Under the pieces are notes generated by a model, which searched no databases, was not told the origin of the DNA, and was given only the letters and a program-made list of their open reading frames with translations. A DNA stretch of 64,000 bases, taken from positions 189,114-253,113 of the forward strand of contig LSRX01000753.1 of NCBI GenBank assembly GCA_001939145.1, given 5' to 3'. The translations under genes were made by a program, and so were the position numbers. The DNA is from Symbiodinium microadriaticum (lineage: Eukaryota; Sar; Dinophyceae; Suessiales; Symbiodiniaceae). Below, one piece after another: positions 40,652 through 52,318 of the stretch; within the stretch, counting starts at the first letter, position 1, and each line of letters begins with the position of its first letter.

Positions 40652-42279
40652 GACAAGACAAGACGCTGCCTGTGGTCTCGGTCTCGGACCCAGGTATGCC
40701 AACTGGCGCCAGGCACCTCTTCTCGCTCATAGATGCAGCATACCCGCTGTGATCGGCCGAGCGCTCGCCTCGTGTCCAGGCCGCCACTGCATCCCGAGAG
40801 GTGGTGCTTGGGACCCGGAGCAGATGCTGTCAAAGCCTGGCTGCTACTTGCAGAAATTGCTGGGAGATCCTCCTCACTTAGGAATGCTCTGACAGAGATA
40901 CCACTGCAGGCCTGCCAAGAGAACCGCTCACCACTCTGTCACCATGATGCCAATATATGCCAATGATGCCTCCGTCGCACGTTGCCGACTAGTCAATAAG
41001 GACTAACCGAGTGACTAACCAACCCACTGCATTGACGGCTCGAAGAGTGTTTCACCCAATACTTTCCAAGAGCCAAGCAGATGGAGTCTCCTATTTCCAG
41101 AAGACGCGCATGTGGTCCCTTCACAACTTGCTAGAAATGATGCAGCAGAGCCTACAGCCTGGAGTCTAGAGAGCCTGCAGGAGGAACAGTGAGTTCGCAA
41201 CAGGCAGGTCCTGCCCCATGGGATGCGGTGCAAGTCAGAGAAGCTACCAGATAGTGAAGGACTTGATCAGCAGAGCCTCATGTCTCTCTCGGGAAAAATG
41301 CATTGGTGGCCCTCTTTGTTGCTGAACGTAGTGGAATGTCCACCGTCGGCGAATCATGATCGACTTCCGGCTTGACAAAGCTACCCGAACGTCATGACAA
41401 GACTAGGCTGGCCTCTCAGAAAGTCGGCGGCATCATTTCCCGACCTTGCCTTCGTCGCAGGAGCCTCCTCCGTCGGAAGAGACTCTGGTACAGTCGCAGC
41501 GAGACAAAGCCGGTGGAGAAGGGACTTGGCACGAGGAGTCACAAATGTACGAGTGAATGGGTTCGACTCATGCGAATGTCATTGCCCACATGCTATCACA
41601 TGCTGCAATGCACAGGACTTTTCCACCAGAGCTGTCGGTGCTGTCGGTCGAGGCTCTTCCAGACCGGGTCGTTTTGAAGCCACGGCGATCCTTGGGTCTG
41701 TTTGGCAGGAGCCTCTGCGCCGCGCACGGAACAGCCTCCTGCGAGCAGGCCCCCGACAGCATCCCGCAGCCAGCGGATGTGTGCCCGCACAACTGGAGGC
41801 ATGCAGGTGTTCCGGGAACCGGCGATCAGAGGAACAGGCCGCCGATAGCCAGCCCACAGCGTTACAAGGACACACATGGTCGCAGACGCAAGAGTGGGGA
41901 GATAAGGGGTAAAGATAGGAAAGCAGCGGCTGTCTGCTGTTTCATGTTAGGAGACCGCAGTACTCCCATGTGCCAGAAGGTTGGACGATTTCGCCCGTGA
42001 GAGGTTACTGAGCGTTGCCTAGCTTCGACAAAGGTTGGACTTGACCGAGTTCGAGATGTTAGATCTCATCGACGTGCCAGACTGAACCAATCACTGAAGG
42101 GATGCTTCAGTCTTGGTCTCGCTCCTGCAGCGCCAAGGAGACTCCAATGTCAGCAGTGTATCGCTTGCGTCACAGGACTATTTGATGCCAGTTTGCGTGC
42201 CTACACTGCGGCGGTCACAAATTGTAGCTACATTTGCAGGCGCACCGGCATCACCGTCGCTGGAAAGAGAATCCAGAAG

Positions 42280-43938
42280 GGCTGCGACGTACACCGTTCT
42301 GGTGACTACCTCAATGAAGTCCAGGCAGGGGACAGTGGCAGTCGTTGTCGGGGTGTTTTAGCAGGGAAGGAGCGGGCCACGCAGCCACGCGGCAGCGCAT
42401 GTGCATCGCAGATGCTACACTCGCTCGCAAAGTCCCCGTACATTGTCAGCCTGCACGGCAACTTGGGCTGTATCATCGCTAGACAGGTGCAGGCCGGCAT
42501 AGATGTTAAATGTAGATCTTGCAGCCAAGGGATATTTGACTCTGAGCGCGAGTTCTGGACAGTGATGGAGCTTTGTGCTGGTGGTCGACTGTCAGACTGG
42601 CTGGGACGGTATGCAAACACCGCCAAGACTATCGTGCAGCAGCTGCTAGAGGCCGGGCCCATGTCACAGCACAAGATGCAGAGGACATACGATCATCCTC
42701 TCCGCAAGCAGTGAGGGCTAGCATGCTGCGCAGGCGGTGTGTCACTTGACACTTGGCTACAGCAAAAACTTCTTGTGAGTATGCCGATATGAGATGGCGT
42801 TAACAGAGACATCTGCAGATGGTCGGAGGGGGCGGTATTGGTCGGCCACGAATGCCTTCTGAGAGGTTCGCATTGGCCATCGATAGGGTCGGAATGGGCG
42901 TTTCCACGGTTCGGCCATCGATTTTACTCGACGTTTTCGCATTAGCCATGGATGGGGTCGGAGTGGATCATTGCTTGTTGACATCTGTTGTTAGTAACAT
43001 GTTCTTGTGTTTTGGGCCGACAGACCAGGCATGCACAGCTAGTTTGCCATCTCGACATAAAGCCAGACAACGTGCTCCTCTCTGGATCAGGCCGGGGCTC
43101 GGTTTGCGGGCCATGGAGGAAGGTCCTCATTGCGATGCCTATAGGGGGCTTCGTTGTCAGGAGAAGTGCGGCTTTGCGACTTCGTGACGGCATGTCAGCT
43201 CCAGCAGGCGCTGGTAACACAAAAGCCCAGTGATTTTTTCAAGGGGTAAAAAGTGCAGCAAGTCGGCAAGGCCGACCAGCAGCTTTCTGGCAAATGTGGA
43301 ACTGTCGGCTTTCGGGCTCCAGAAGTTGAAAGCGGAGGCCCTTCTTGCATGTCTTGCAGGTGTCTGTGGGGCAGCCTCCATGAAGCGCAGGTGCCTACAG
43401 CGGCTTGAAGGCTGATGTCTACTCTTTGGGGCGGACCCTGCAGATTCAGGAGCATTCAGTGTTCCCACATGACATGACAAGAGTGTGCAGCTGCAGCTGA
43501 ACGTGTTGCAGCGCCGTTTTTTCAGGAACTCGGCGCAGTGAGAATTGGTTGGCCAGCGACACGACTGTAATGCAAGATTCGCGGCAAAGACGGCTGCCCT
43601 CACGAGCCAAGGAGCTGGAAGAGATCCTTCCATACATGACCAAACATGAGTCGCTGGATCGCCCGGAGATGAAGATGATTCAAGAGCACCTCACGACTGG
43701 TTCACAAGGCACTGCGGCAGAGCAGGCAAGTGATGACGCCATAGAGCACCTAGCTTTGCTTAATCTTCCTGCTAGGCAGGCAGCAGCTGGATTGGAGCTC
43801 GCTGGAGATATGCTCAAATGTCATAGGGGCACGCATTCCTTCGCTTTGCTTCCTGAGCTCCAAAAGCTACCGTGTTCTACAGCATATGCAGCCGGATCCG
43901 AAGAGAGGCAAATGTACCTGCGAGCCAGGAGTCCATAA
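42280..43938 (+). CDS. Protein kinase-like protein with altered key residues
   Basis: Exons give the kinase fold in order. 42280-about 42346: glycine-loop/beta-3 region, TYTVLVTTSMKS then GTVAV. About 42367-42457: alpha-C and beta-4, MLHSLAKSPYIVSLHG. 42529-42651: hinge, FDSEREFWTVMELCAGGRLS, then KTIVQQLLEA. 43029-43090: catalytic loop, VCHLDIKPDNVLLSG, with Asp, Lys and Asn present. 43161-43183, only 23 bases: EVRLCDF. 43271 on: ADQQLSGKCGTVGFRAPEV, activation loop and APE. 43411 on: ADVYSLGRTL. About 43573-43938: EEILPYMTKHESLDRPEMKM, subdomain XI, then a tail to the stop. Introns 42458-42528 and 43091-43160 start with GC. The Gly of DFG is not supplied by the next exon (it reads DF-A), and the beta-3 Lys is not seen after VAV, so the protein may be a weak or pseudo-kinase. 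Substrate and pathway are unknown. Confidence 0.75.
42821..42975. repeat. Tandem repeat of about 68 bp in a kinase intron
   Basis: The motif ggtcgga recurs at 42821, 42888 and 42957 (periods 67 and 69). Around it, shared blocks include ggtcggccacgaatg / ggttcggccatcgatt and ttcgcattggccat / ttcgcattagccat. About 2.3 diverged copies. Confidence 0.7.
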
Positions 43939-46465
43939 GCTACCAGCAGGTTCTGGCCGAAAGCTCGCTTGAGCCGCGTGCCAGTATCCCAGCGTTGCCT
44001 CCTCCATGCTGAAGTTGGAAGTTGTAAAGCTCGAGCCCAGGTCATGGTTGGCAAAGCTGCTCCTCCTAAGGACCTGGCCATAGCAAGATATCGCCTCGTG
44101 CCGATTCAGAGTGGGCAGTATCTTCAGCAGTCCAAGACACACTCTACCTTCGCAAGTATGCGGAACTGCGGTGGAATCACTTCCCCCTAATAAGAACCAT
44201 CCACACACACCCATACTAGGAGGCAGTAGCCTCGGGCTGGAGTACCCACACATCCTAAAGAGCAAGCCCAGTGATGCATCAGTAGAGGAAAACCAACCCT
44301 GCCATGCCGGCTTCGTCCTAGCCAGGCGGCAGGCAAGAAACAGCAAAGGAAGTCAGGCTAGCTGTTAAGTTGTCGTTAAGTTAAGTCTTGCTGTGACATC
44401 TTATTGGCCACTAGTTCCTCGTCCCCATGATATGCAGTAGTACTACTACTTGTCCTACTGGTAGTATTTTAATCAAACCTGATTGCCCCTGATCATTGTC
44501 CGTAAGTTTCGAGACTACGAGCCCCCGAGCCACAAATAAATGTCTCGGAGCAATAGTCCGATCGCAACTGGGATACATTGCACCAGGAGAGAGACAGTGT
44601 GCAGCGACCACGAGCAGCGGGGTTGCGAGCCGCCGAAGCGGGACCGGCAATGAAGGTCTGATAGTTTGCTCTTTTTTCTGAGCCCATCGAGTCGAGAGAC
44701 CTTCAGGCCTGCCACTCCAGCTACTGCCGGCGGCTGGGGACCTGCATTTGCAATGATCGAGTTCCTGCAACATCAGCCTCGATGAAACCGCAGGAGCGGC
44801 AAATGCAATAAGAACTGTACGAGCAGCTGCTGAGTCGCATCTACTCCTCAGATCTCCTCAGGACCGAAAGATGGCAAGTGGCCGTCGCTGCAGCACGCCG
44901 TAGCACACTGAGAGCGGCTTCGGGCCGAATTCGGTGCGCGATGCCACGCGAGCCAGAAAGATGAGACTGCTTCCGTTTCGAGGCCTTCTAATTCTAAGCT
45001 CAGGAATGACCAAAGAGACTTCATCGCACGAACGGGGATTTCGTCCCGCTATGCTCACTGCGCCTCACCACGTTCCCCAGAAAGAATTCCCTTTCTCTAT
45101 GGGTGTGGAGCCTACGGAGAATTTACTCCCATTCGGAAGAGATCTCGTGAAGTAGAGCCGGGCACTAGCCAAGTGAAAGAAAATGATTTAGAGTCTTGAT
45201 ATGTCTCGTTTGTTTTGGCCTGTGGCACGTTCCAACTCCTACCGCCCTACCGTGTTATTGAGAGTTTGCAGGTCAAGTCTCCCTCAGACTTCGAGGAGAG
45301 ACATGGGCAGCATGGGCCGACGGCTGAAACAAAGGAGCTCCCGAGCTAAAGGGCATGTCTTGGAGAGCTCGGTGTCTGAGGCTCCGCTTTGCCGGGGGCC
45401 GCTCCCTGCAGGTCCGAAACAGAATCACTGAGGGAGGGCATCGCCGCGTCATGGCATCCGGCAAGGTGACACCTCACAGCTCCGTTGCCGTTGGCCAGTT
45501 GAAGGCGTGAGTTACGTTTGCGCGAGATGCATGGAACGGATGGCGTCATTTATTCAGCGCCATCGGACAAGCCTGTGCTTGTTAGCGATAGGTGCCTCCG
45601 ATAGGAGCGGCAGTGGCAAGCGCACGTGAGGCTCCAGTTCTGCGCACGAAAAGTCGTCAGAGCAATCCTTCTGCGTAGAGGCAGCTTTGGCACTGGAGAG
45701 CGGGATCCGGATGCTCTTCCTGACAGAGGACTGCTGCACCCTGCTTGCCGCAGTGTGTGGCTTTGTCAAGCTGACACCGAATCTCAGGCGGCTGTGTACC
45801 TGGTGCACGAAGTGCTACATGTACTTGACAGCATTGGGCTCGGCCGGCACGAGGCGCCGCCTTACAGTACATCTTCCTTCTGACTCATCGTGTGCTGCTG
45901 CTGGTTGTTTTATCCTACCCTGCCACAGCGAGAATCTCTCTTTTTTACACCGCCTGCCCTGCCTGACAGAGAACGAACGAAATGCAAGGGCTGCCGGAGT
46001 AAAAGCATCCGACGCAGACCGACAGGTGATCATCGTCGGCAGGATGCAAGCTGCTGATGTCAAAGGCCCGCCCACACATGTGCTCGCGAAACTTATCACA
46101 GCAAGCCTGCATATCAAACCTGCGATCATCGGAGACATGCCAGTCCCGGAACACCAGTGCATGTTGACTAAGGTGTCGCCGCATCGTCTGTGCGGAGCCC
46201 ACAGAGATGGAAAAAGTCCGAGAAATTCAACCGTAACACGGTAAGGTGTCGAGAAGAACACTGGCAGGTCATGTCACACTTGGATGCTGCAGCTCTTGCA
46301 TTTCAGGAGCAGCTGTGTCCAGCCGCCAACGGATTTCTCGGGGTGTATCTGCGCATTGTGAGGAGGAGTCGCCTGAGGATGATGTCGAAGTCTGGCAGCA
46401 ATTCGAGGTCAGGCGGTGTTACACTGTGCGATAGTTTAGTCTGACGAGATGTTGGTGCTTTGCAG
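43939..46465. other. Stretch without a recognised gene
   Basis: Plus-strand frames at 45626-45883 and 45687-46244 overlap. Pieces such as VYLVHEVLHVLDSIG and NERNARAAGVKASDADRQ (the latter followed by GTGATC, a possible donor near 46026) could be exons. A segment before 46435 (EEESPEDDVEVWQQFEVR) is also protein-like. None belongs to a family I recognise, and the joins are unknown. Confidence 0.35.
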
Positions 46466-46580
46466 GCATCCATGCGAGGTGCTGTGAGTGCAGTCGGCGC
46501 CGCACCAGCATGTTTTGTCTCCATCGAGCACACGAAAGCTGTGTATAAACATCTTGGATGGTGCGCCGTTATGGTTCCAG
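46466..46580 (+). CDS. Internal exon of an unrecognised protein
   Basis: A clean AG|G acceptor (tgctttgcag) and a consensus GT donor (ccag|gtgagtgag) bound 115 bases that are open in only one frame: ASMRGAVSAVGAAPACFVSI then EHTKAVYKHLGWCAVMVP. The exon is convincing by structure. The protein family is not recognised. Confidence 0.6.
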
Positions 46581-48569
46581 GTGAGTGAGATGCCACCTGA
46601 ACGATTGAAGACATTCCTACTGCGAGGAAGCCGACCAGAGCCTGGTGCTTAGAGTGGACGTGCTCCAGCCAGGCAGAGTCTGTGGGGATTCGAGGTTTGT
46701 GCAGACAACATTCACGGTCTACGAGCCTGGTGGACCGGACGAGGCCAGGACGGATAAGGCTCGGCGATGGATTTGCGACGAAGCGAACTCAGGCTCGTCG
46801 GCAAAGCTCCCAGATGGAGGAGCTTCTTGCAGCCAGCATCGCACCACTGGCTCTATTCTTTCGCTCATCTGGCCAGCCAATCCAGCCCTGCCACAGCCAG
46901 CATACATGCAACCCATGAGCAAGTTTCACATACAAATGTATACACACATATATACACACACACACATATATATATATATGCAAAAGTCTCCCAACAACCG
47001 CCCCTTCGTTTCAGGTCACGATGGGCTCCGGACTCTCCCAGGCTGCCAGACTTCCATGTCTCTTGATGTGTCTTCGCAAGATTGCGTGCTACAGGAGGGA
47101 GGGTGTGGCTATCTGCGACATCTGGATGATCCACACATCTCTGCGGCCAGTTTCTCAGCTGTCGGGGCCCTCTGACAAGTCGCAAGCACAAATCGTGTTT
47201 GCTGAGGTTGCCTTGCGAGCTAATCGAAGCTGCGCGCAGGTTCGGGACTGGATGAGCACGGTTCCTGTGGCATCCAGAGTCAGTGCGAGGTTATCGACAG
47301 ATGGTTCATGCAGCTTGGTGGGGTCGTGCTTGTGAATGCAACGCAGAGGACCTTCACGATCCGAGAGAGACGTAGCGAGTGCGGCTGCACGCAGGAGCGA
47401 GTTCTTGGAGCACGTGGCCTCATTGGAATTTGCTTTGGGCGAGGCGGCTCCGCAAGAGTCGCAAATTCAAAGCTGTGGAAAACACGACTCGACAGGCAGA
47501 GATGAGGAAAATTAATGGGCTTAGCAGCCTCGTGGCCTCTTCCCCCGGTCGCCGTGAGCTCGGCCTTGTTACCTCCGTTTCAACTGCTCCGCTGGGAGTG
47601 TGGTTTTGTTTCTGCGGACCGTGAATGCACACATGTAGCGGTGTAGCGTTTCCACTGGCAGCATCACAGATAGTTTATGAATGTTTTTAATAGTTCCTAC
47701 TGCTTCGGGCTCGTGGGCTACACGTCGCTTACCGCGAAGCACGGGAGCTTGCTGAGCCAGAAGCAACAAGAAAACGGGCTAGGTGCATATCGCACGTATC
47801 AGGTCGAGCTCCTGCGTGGTGTGAGGACAGAGCAGTTTCGTGAAGCAGTGAAGAGCTACTGGGCATGCTGCCTCCATATCCCGCGTTTCTGTGGTGGTCA
47901 GGACGTGTATCACTTGTCCGACTTGCCATTGGAAGTGTAATGATGCCAACTTCAGGCTTGTCTCTCAGATCCACAGGGGTAGGCCTGCGTAATTTGCGGT
48001 TGCACCACGCTGCTAGGCCTGCGCGATCTGAAGGCAGCATCGCTCGCTTGCACATTGCAAACAAGGCTCGCTTGCGCGGGGTTTGAGCAACTGCTCCCAG
48101 ACTTCTCAGATTTCGCGTGGCCAAGCAGGCAGTGGATGTGACCACCCTTGATTGCCATCCTTTTCCAACACAAGTAGTTCAGCCCCGTTCCGGTGCCGCA
48201 TGTTCATTGCTCAAGGCTGTCAGATGAACACGAAGGTGCCATCTCCATGAAAGGCTTTTGCATCCCAGCAAACACTGGCTGCACGGTTAGCGTTCTCTTG
48301 AAACACGGTACTTGTAGGGTTTACTAGCAGAAGCTGAGCATCAGCGCCGCAATGCGGCGAAAAAAGCGAGAGGCGTTGCGAGCAGAATTGCTTGCTGCTG
48401 GAGATCCCATTCTTTCCTGGCAGCTTTCTCGCAACATATACTGACATGCTGTCGTGCCAAGTTCCACATGAAGCCCTTATTGCTTGTGATGTATCCACTA
48501 CTGACATCAAAGGCGCGCCTGCATGAGGCCAGGTGCTGAACAGACTGTTACTGTAGCTTTGCAGGCAAG
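46581..48569. other. Stretch with possible exons of the same unrecognised gene
   Basis: Plus-strand segments at about 46690-46800 (FVQTTFTVYEPGGPDEARTD) and 47677-47940 (a stop-bounded frame with QKQQENGLGAYRTYQVELL) look moderately coding. A CA/TA microsatellite lies at 46.94-46.98 kb. No domain recognised. Confidence 0.3.
46936..46980. repeat. (CA)/(TA)n microsatellite
   Basis: Mixed ACAC and TATA dinucleotide tract of about 45 bases. Confidence 0.9.
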
Positions 48570-49037
48570 TTGTCAAAATCACTGCTCTGGAGGCAGGCGC
48601 GCTCGCGGCCAATACCGTCAGCGAGCAGCTCTGCTCAGCAGTCTGCAAAGTCCAAGCACACTGGGCGGCAGGAAACTGTCAAGCGCCCAATGCGTCGAAA
48701 AAGACGCCGACTTCGAGCGAAACCAACTGTGGGCCTGGAATCAGTTGCTGCAACAGCGGCCCGACTGCTCTCAGCTAAAGTGTTTAAGGCGGGAGTTCTG
48801 GTATCATTGAGTGCATGGCTGATGTTGTGTTTCAGAGTGCCACACGAGGTCGGAAGAGTCGGAAGATGCAAGATGAAAAAAGTCAAGCATAAAGTCGCAG
48901 AAGCGGAGGCCAGTGCCGACTCGCGCTTGCCATCGCAGCCAAATGCTACCAGCATCGATGTCGTTCCGGCAGAGACCCCACGCGTCAAGAAGCGGAAGCG
49001 CAAGATTGCTGCAAAAGTAGGGACGAAACACGAATGA
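48570..49037 (+). CDS. Small very basic protein, probably nuclear
   Basis: A frame of 155 codons ends in a clear C-terminus: CKMKKVKHKVAEAEASADSR, then PRVKKRKRKIAAKVGTKHE and a stop. It is rich in Lys/Arg with two clusters that fit nuclear or nucleolar localisation signals (MRRKRRRLRAKP and VKKRKRK). A hydrophobic stretch in the middle (about 48799-48835, VSLSAWLMLCF) looks foreign and starts with GTATCATTG and ends in TTTCAG, so it may be a short unspliced intron. No family is recognised. It is the last supported plus-strand gene before the AT-rich island. Confidence 0.5.
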   Translation: MSKSLLWRQARSRPIPSASSSAQQSAKSKHTGRQETVKRPMRRKRRRLRAKPTVGLESVAATAARLLSAKVFKAGVLVSLSAWLMLCFRVPHEVGRVGRCKMKKVKHKVAEAEASADSRLPSQPNATSIDVVPAETPRVKKRKRKIAAKVGTKHE

Positions 49038-49189
49038 TTGTCTTTTGCACCATCTTTGCCTGAGCAATTTCGGGAATGCTTATGGCAAGCACAGGCCGGG
49101 GCAGGATTCTGGGCCAGTGTCGTGGGCTTGCAACTATCGAAGCTTCATTCCGGCGGTCGATTTCTCAGCAACATGTGATATACAAGTAA

Positions 49190-51687
49190 CATCGAAGGTT
49201 TGTTTCAGTTATAATATGTTGGCATTACGATATCGTATGGTATAATTTGTCTTATTCGTCAAGATTTTGGAATTCAGACTGTGATGCTAAGAATATGTAA
49301 ATTGGATTATCTATTTATTTTGGCGTTTGTTTTCTTGGTTCATATTGTTGCGACAATGTTCTTGAGTTTGCAGAATTGGCTTAATATTTCATTTAAAGTT
49401 TGTATTCGCGAATATATTTCTTTGTTGTCTTTATTATTATTATGCGAGAAATGATATATATATGTGTAGTTTCGCGCCCTATCTAAATTAGGGATTTAGG
49501 AGGTTTTCTATAATTAATAGAGATATAAGAATAACCCGAATCGTTGTTTAATTTAACCTAAACAATTCAAAATATTCTGTCGAAAATATTATTATTCTCA
49601 AAATTCATATAGATATTATTTTAAAAAAATCCCCCCCCTTCTCTCCTAAAAAACTAATTCTTTTTTTTTTCGGCCTTGCCTTGCTCCCCCTCCCGTATGT
49701 TTGAGGATTTAGAAATGAATAAAATTATAAATAAATTAATCTGGTAGTTAAATAAAAGCGAAGGGCAGGGGATTAGACTAAAAGCGCCAAAAAAAAAATT
49801 ACTCCCCCCCCCCCAAAAAAAGAATATACCTCTTTTTTTGGGGACCATTCTCTTAACCCCCCCCCTCCTTATGCCTCTCTCGTGGAGTCTAGGGAACTAG
49901 AGTCTTTTATGTTTAGAACTAGAGCTACGGCTTAGATTTGTGAATCTACGAGATATCGGAATACATAGAATCTTTTATTTGATTTGGATTTGGCAAGAGA
50001 CTCGCGCGTATGCCTATATTCAGAGCCAAAAGAAAAATATATATAAGTCTTATTATATTATTCGTAAACCTAGCAAATATATTATATAATTTTACAGTCT
50101 TATAGCTGCTCTAGATGTATATCTAGCCTATAGAAATATTGATGTATATGTCGAATAGTTTGCGCATATAGGAATATATATAAATATATATATATATAAG
50201 TATATTTTCCATATCTTATTATATGAATTAATTTGTAATATATTTGTGTGCACATATGAATATATATAAATATATATAAATATATGAATATATTTCGTTA
50301 TATATATAAATATATATAAAGAAATGGGTAGCATATTTATATCTCTATGAATAATTATATTTTATCTTCTAAGAGAGCCTCAGGCCTGCATGCCTGTTTG
50401 TGGGGATGATGATGCTGACTTAGATATAATTGTATATATTATATTGCGACCTTCAATAAAATATATAGAAATATGGAATATTGCTATATCCATGCATAGT
50501 TATATTGATATATCAGTTATTAAATAAATGCATAAGTATCTGCAAAACCATTGCGGCCTTCGGGTTTAAAAATTAGGGGATCTGTATCAGCCCTTCCACG
50601 GTTTGTGTGGTCCGATCGGAGTATTCGTTTCTCCTGATTTTTTGGAATGATAGTCGGGAAATTATATTCTCAATTGAGATGGCGGGTCTCCCAAAAAATA
50701 TGCAAATCCTAATATAGAATGGCACGTCTAAATCATTCGATTAGAAAAAAAAATGATCCAATTCTCGAAAGGGAGATGATGGACGATATATCATCAATCC
50801 TATGAGGGATGACTTTATCCCTCCCCAAAATCACAGCCTGAATAGGGCTTAACTACGAAGAGCAGCTTCATCCTCAGGGCTAGAGATAATTGATTCCAAA
50901 ATCCACAAACCTTGGCAAAATCGAGATAATACAGGAAGTAAGTGGTTCGCAAGATTGGTTCAAATCATGATTAGTCCTAATTCGAGGGAGTGGTCCAGAA
51001 AATCCAAGTCCTATAGATGGGAAGTGGTGCCTGCTTCGCAAGAAGCCCAGACCCTTAGATATGTTTGCTTTTAACCCCAACGCCTTTGAAGGAGATGATG
51101 GGCACCGAATGTCAACCACCTCCAAAAATGGTGACTGGGTACTAAAGCCAGCTGCAAATTGGACAAGCTGGATAGCAAAACCTAAGCACCAAAGAAAATG
51201 ACAGGCGTCAACTCCTTAAGCGATTTATAAAAAATCCCCAAATTCTGATGAGAGATGATACATGCCAAACCCCAAAAAAGATTATATGTTCCATCCCCAA
51301 TTATGAACAAGTCTATCCCGAATTCTGATGACAGAAGATGGGTCTCATAATATTTAGTATGTCACTATCATAATCTGTCATATCTATGATTCTAAGCCGG
51401 ATGGCATATCCTATATATCAAGAATAGAATGATTAAGTCGTAAGCATCCCAAATCCTGACATGACCTGATCGGCGGCAAATCTCATATCTCTCCCCAAAA
51501 ACAATCTAATACCACCTTAACCCCAATAGAGATGATGGAATTTAAAACCACAACAACCCCAGACTTCGGAAGGGTCAAAACCCAAAAACGATAATCAAAG
51601 AGAGTTTGCGATACCCAAACCATGACAGGGTATAGTAGGTGACAAATCCAGTATTTAGAAGCAATTTTATGGCGGGTAAAATAATTT
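49190..51687. other. AT-rich non-coding island, left part
   Basis: From about 49.19 kb the composition changes abruptly from the roughly 55 % GC of the gene blocks to strongly AT-rich sequence full of TATATA, AATATT and A or T runs, with several CCCCCCC/AAAAAA junctions near 49.63-49.86 kb. No frame has coding character. From about 50.55 kb GC rises slightly and a degenerate GATGATGG/CCCCAAAA repeat appears. I see no RNA gene. Confidence 0.8.
50770..51660. repeat. Degenerate repeat with GAGATGATGG and CCCCAAAAA motifs
   Basis: Variants of gagatgatgg occur at about 50775, 51091, 51246, 51331 and 51529. Each is followed or preceded by ccaaaaccc- or ccccaaaaa-type runs and by short matches such as aattctgatga (about 51241 and 51317). 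This suggests a decayed array with units of roughly 70-90 bp; boundaries are not clear. Confidence 0.4.
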
Positions 51688-52318
51688 NNNNNNNNNNNNN
51701 NNNNNNNNNNNNNNNNNNNNNNNNNNNNNNNNNNNNNNNNNNNNNNNNNNNNNNNNNNNNNNNNNNNNNNNNNNNNNNNNNNNNNNNNNNNNNNNNNNNN
51801 NNNNNNNNNNNNNNNNNNNNNNNNNNNNNNNNNNNNNNNNNNNNNNNNNNNNNNNNNNNNNNNNNNNNNNNNNNNNNNNNNNNNNNNNNNNNNNNNNNNN
51901 NNNNNNNNNNNNNNNNNNNNNNNNNNNNNNNNNNNNNNNNNNNNNNNNNNNNNNNNNNNNNNNNNNNNNNNNNNNNNNNNNNNNNNNNNNNNNNNNNNNN
52001 NNNNNNNNNNNNNNNNNNNNNNNNNNNNNNNNNNNNNNNNNNNNNNNNNNNNNNNNNNNNNNNNNNNNNNNNNNNNNNNNNNNNNNNNNNNNNNNNNNNN
52101 NNNNNNNNNNNNNNNNNNNNNNNNNNNNNNNNNNNNNNNNNNNNNNNNNNNNNNNNNNNNNNNNNNNNNNNNNNNNNNNNNNNNNNNNNNNNNNNNNNNN
52201 NNNNNNNNNNNNNNNNNNNNNNNNNNNNNNNNNNNNNNNNNNNNNNNNNNNNNNNNNNNNNNNNNNNNNNNNNNNNNNNNNNNNNNNNNNNNNNNNNNNN
52301 NNNNNNNNNNNNNNNNNN
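51688..52318. other. Assembly gap (631 N)
   Basis: A run of N. Flanks on both sides are AT-rich but differ in texture: the left flank is moderately AT-rich with CCCCAAAA motifs, the right extremely AT-rich. Frames running through the N are meaningless. Confidence 1.

Larger units (their letters stand above)
39707..42279. other. Stretch with simple repeats and no recognised gene
   Basis: GA and GACA microsatellites occupy 40.34-40.65 kb. Frames at 41394-41912 and 41557-42000 on the plus strand are open but overlap each other and show no domain; they could contain 5' exons of the kinase gene. Confidence 0.4.

Noticed and set aside
40128..40787. Minus-strand frame of 219 codons with Leu-Ser repeats
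   Set aside because: It is generated by the GA and GACA microsatellites.
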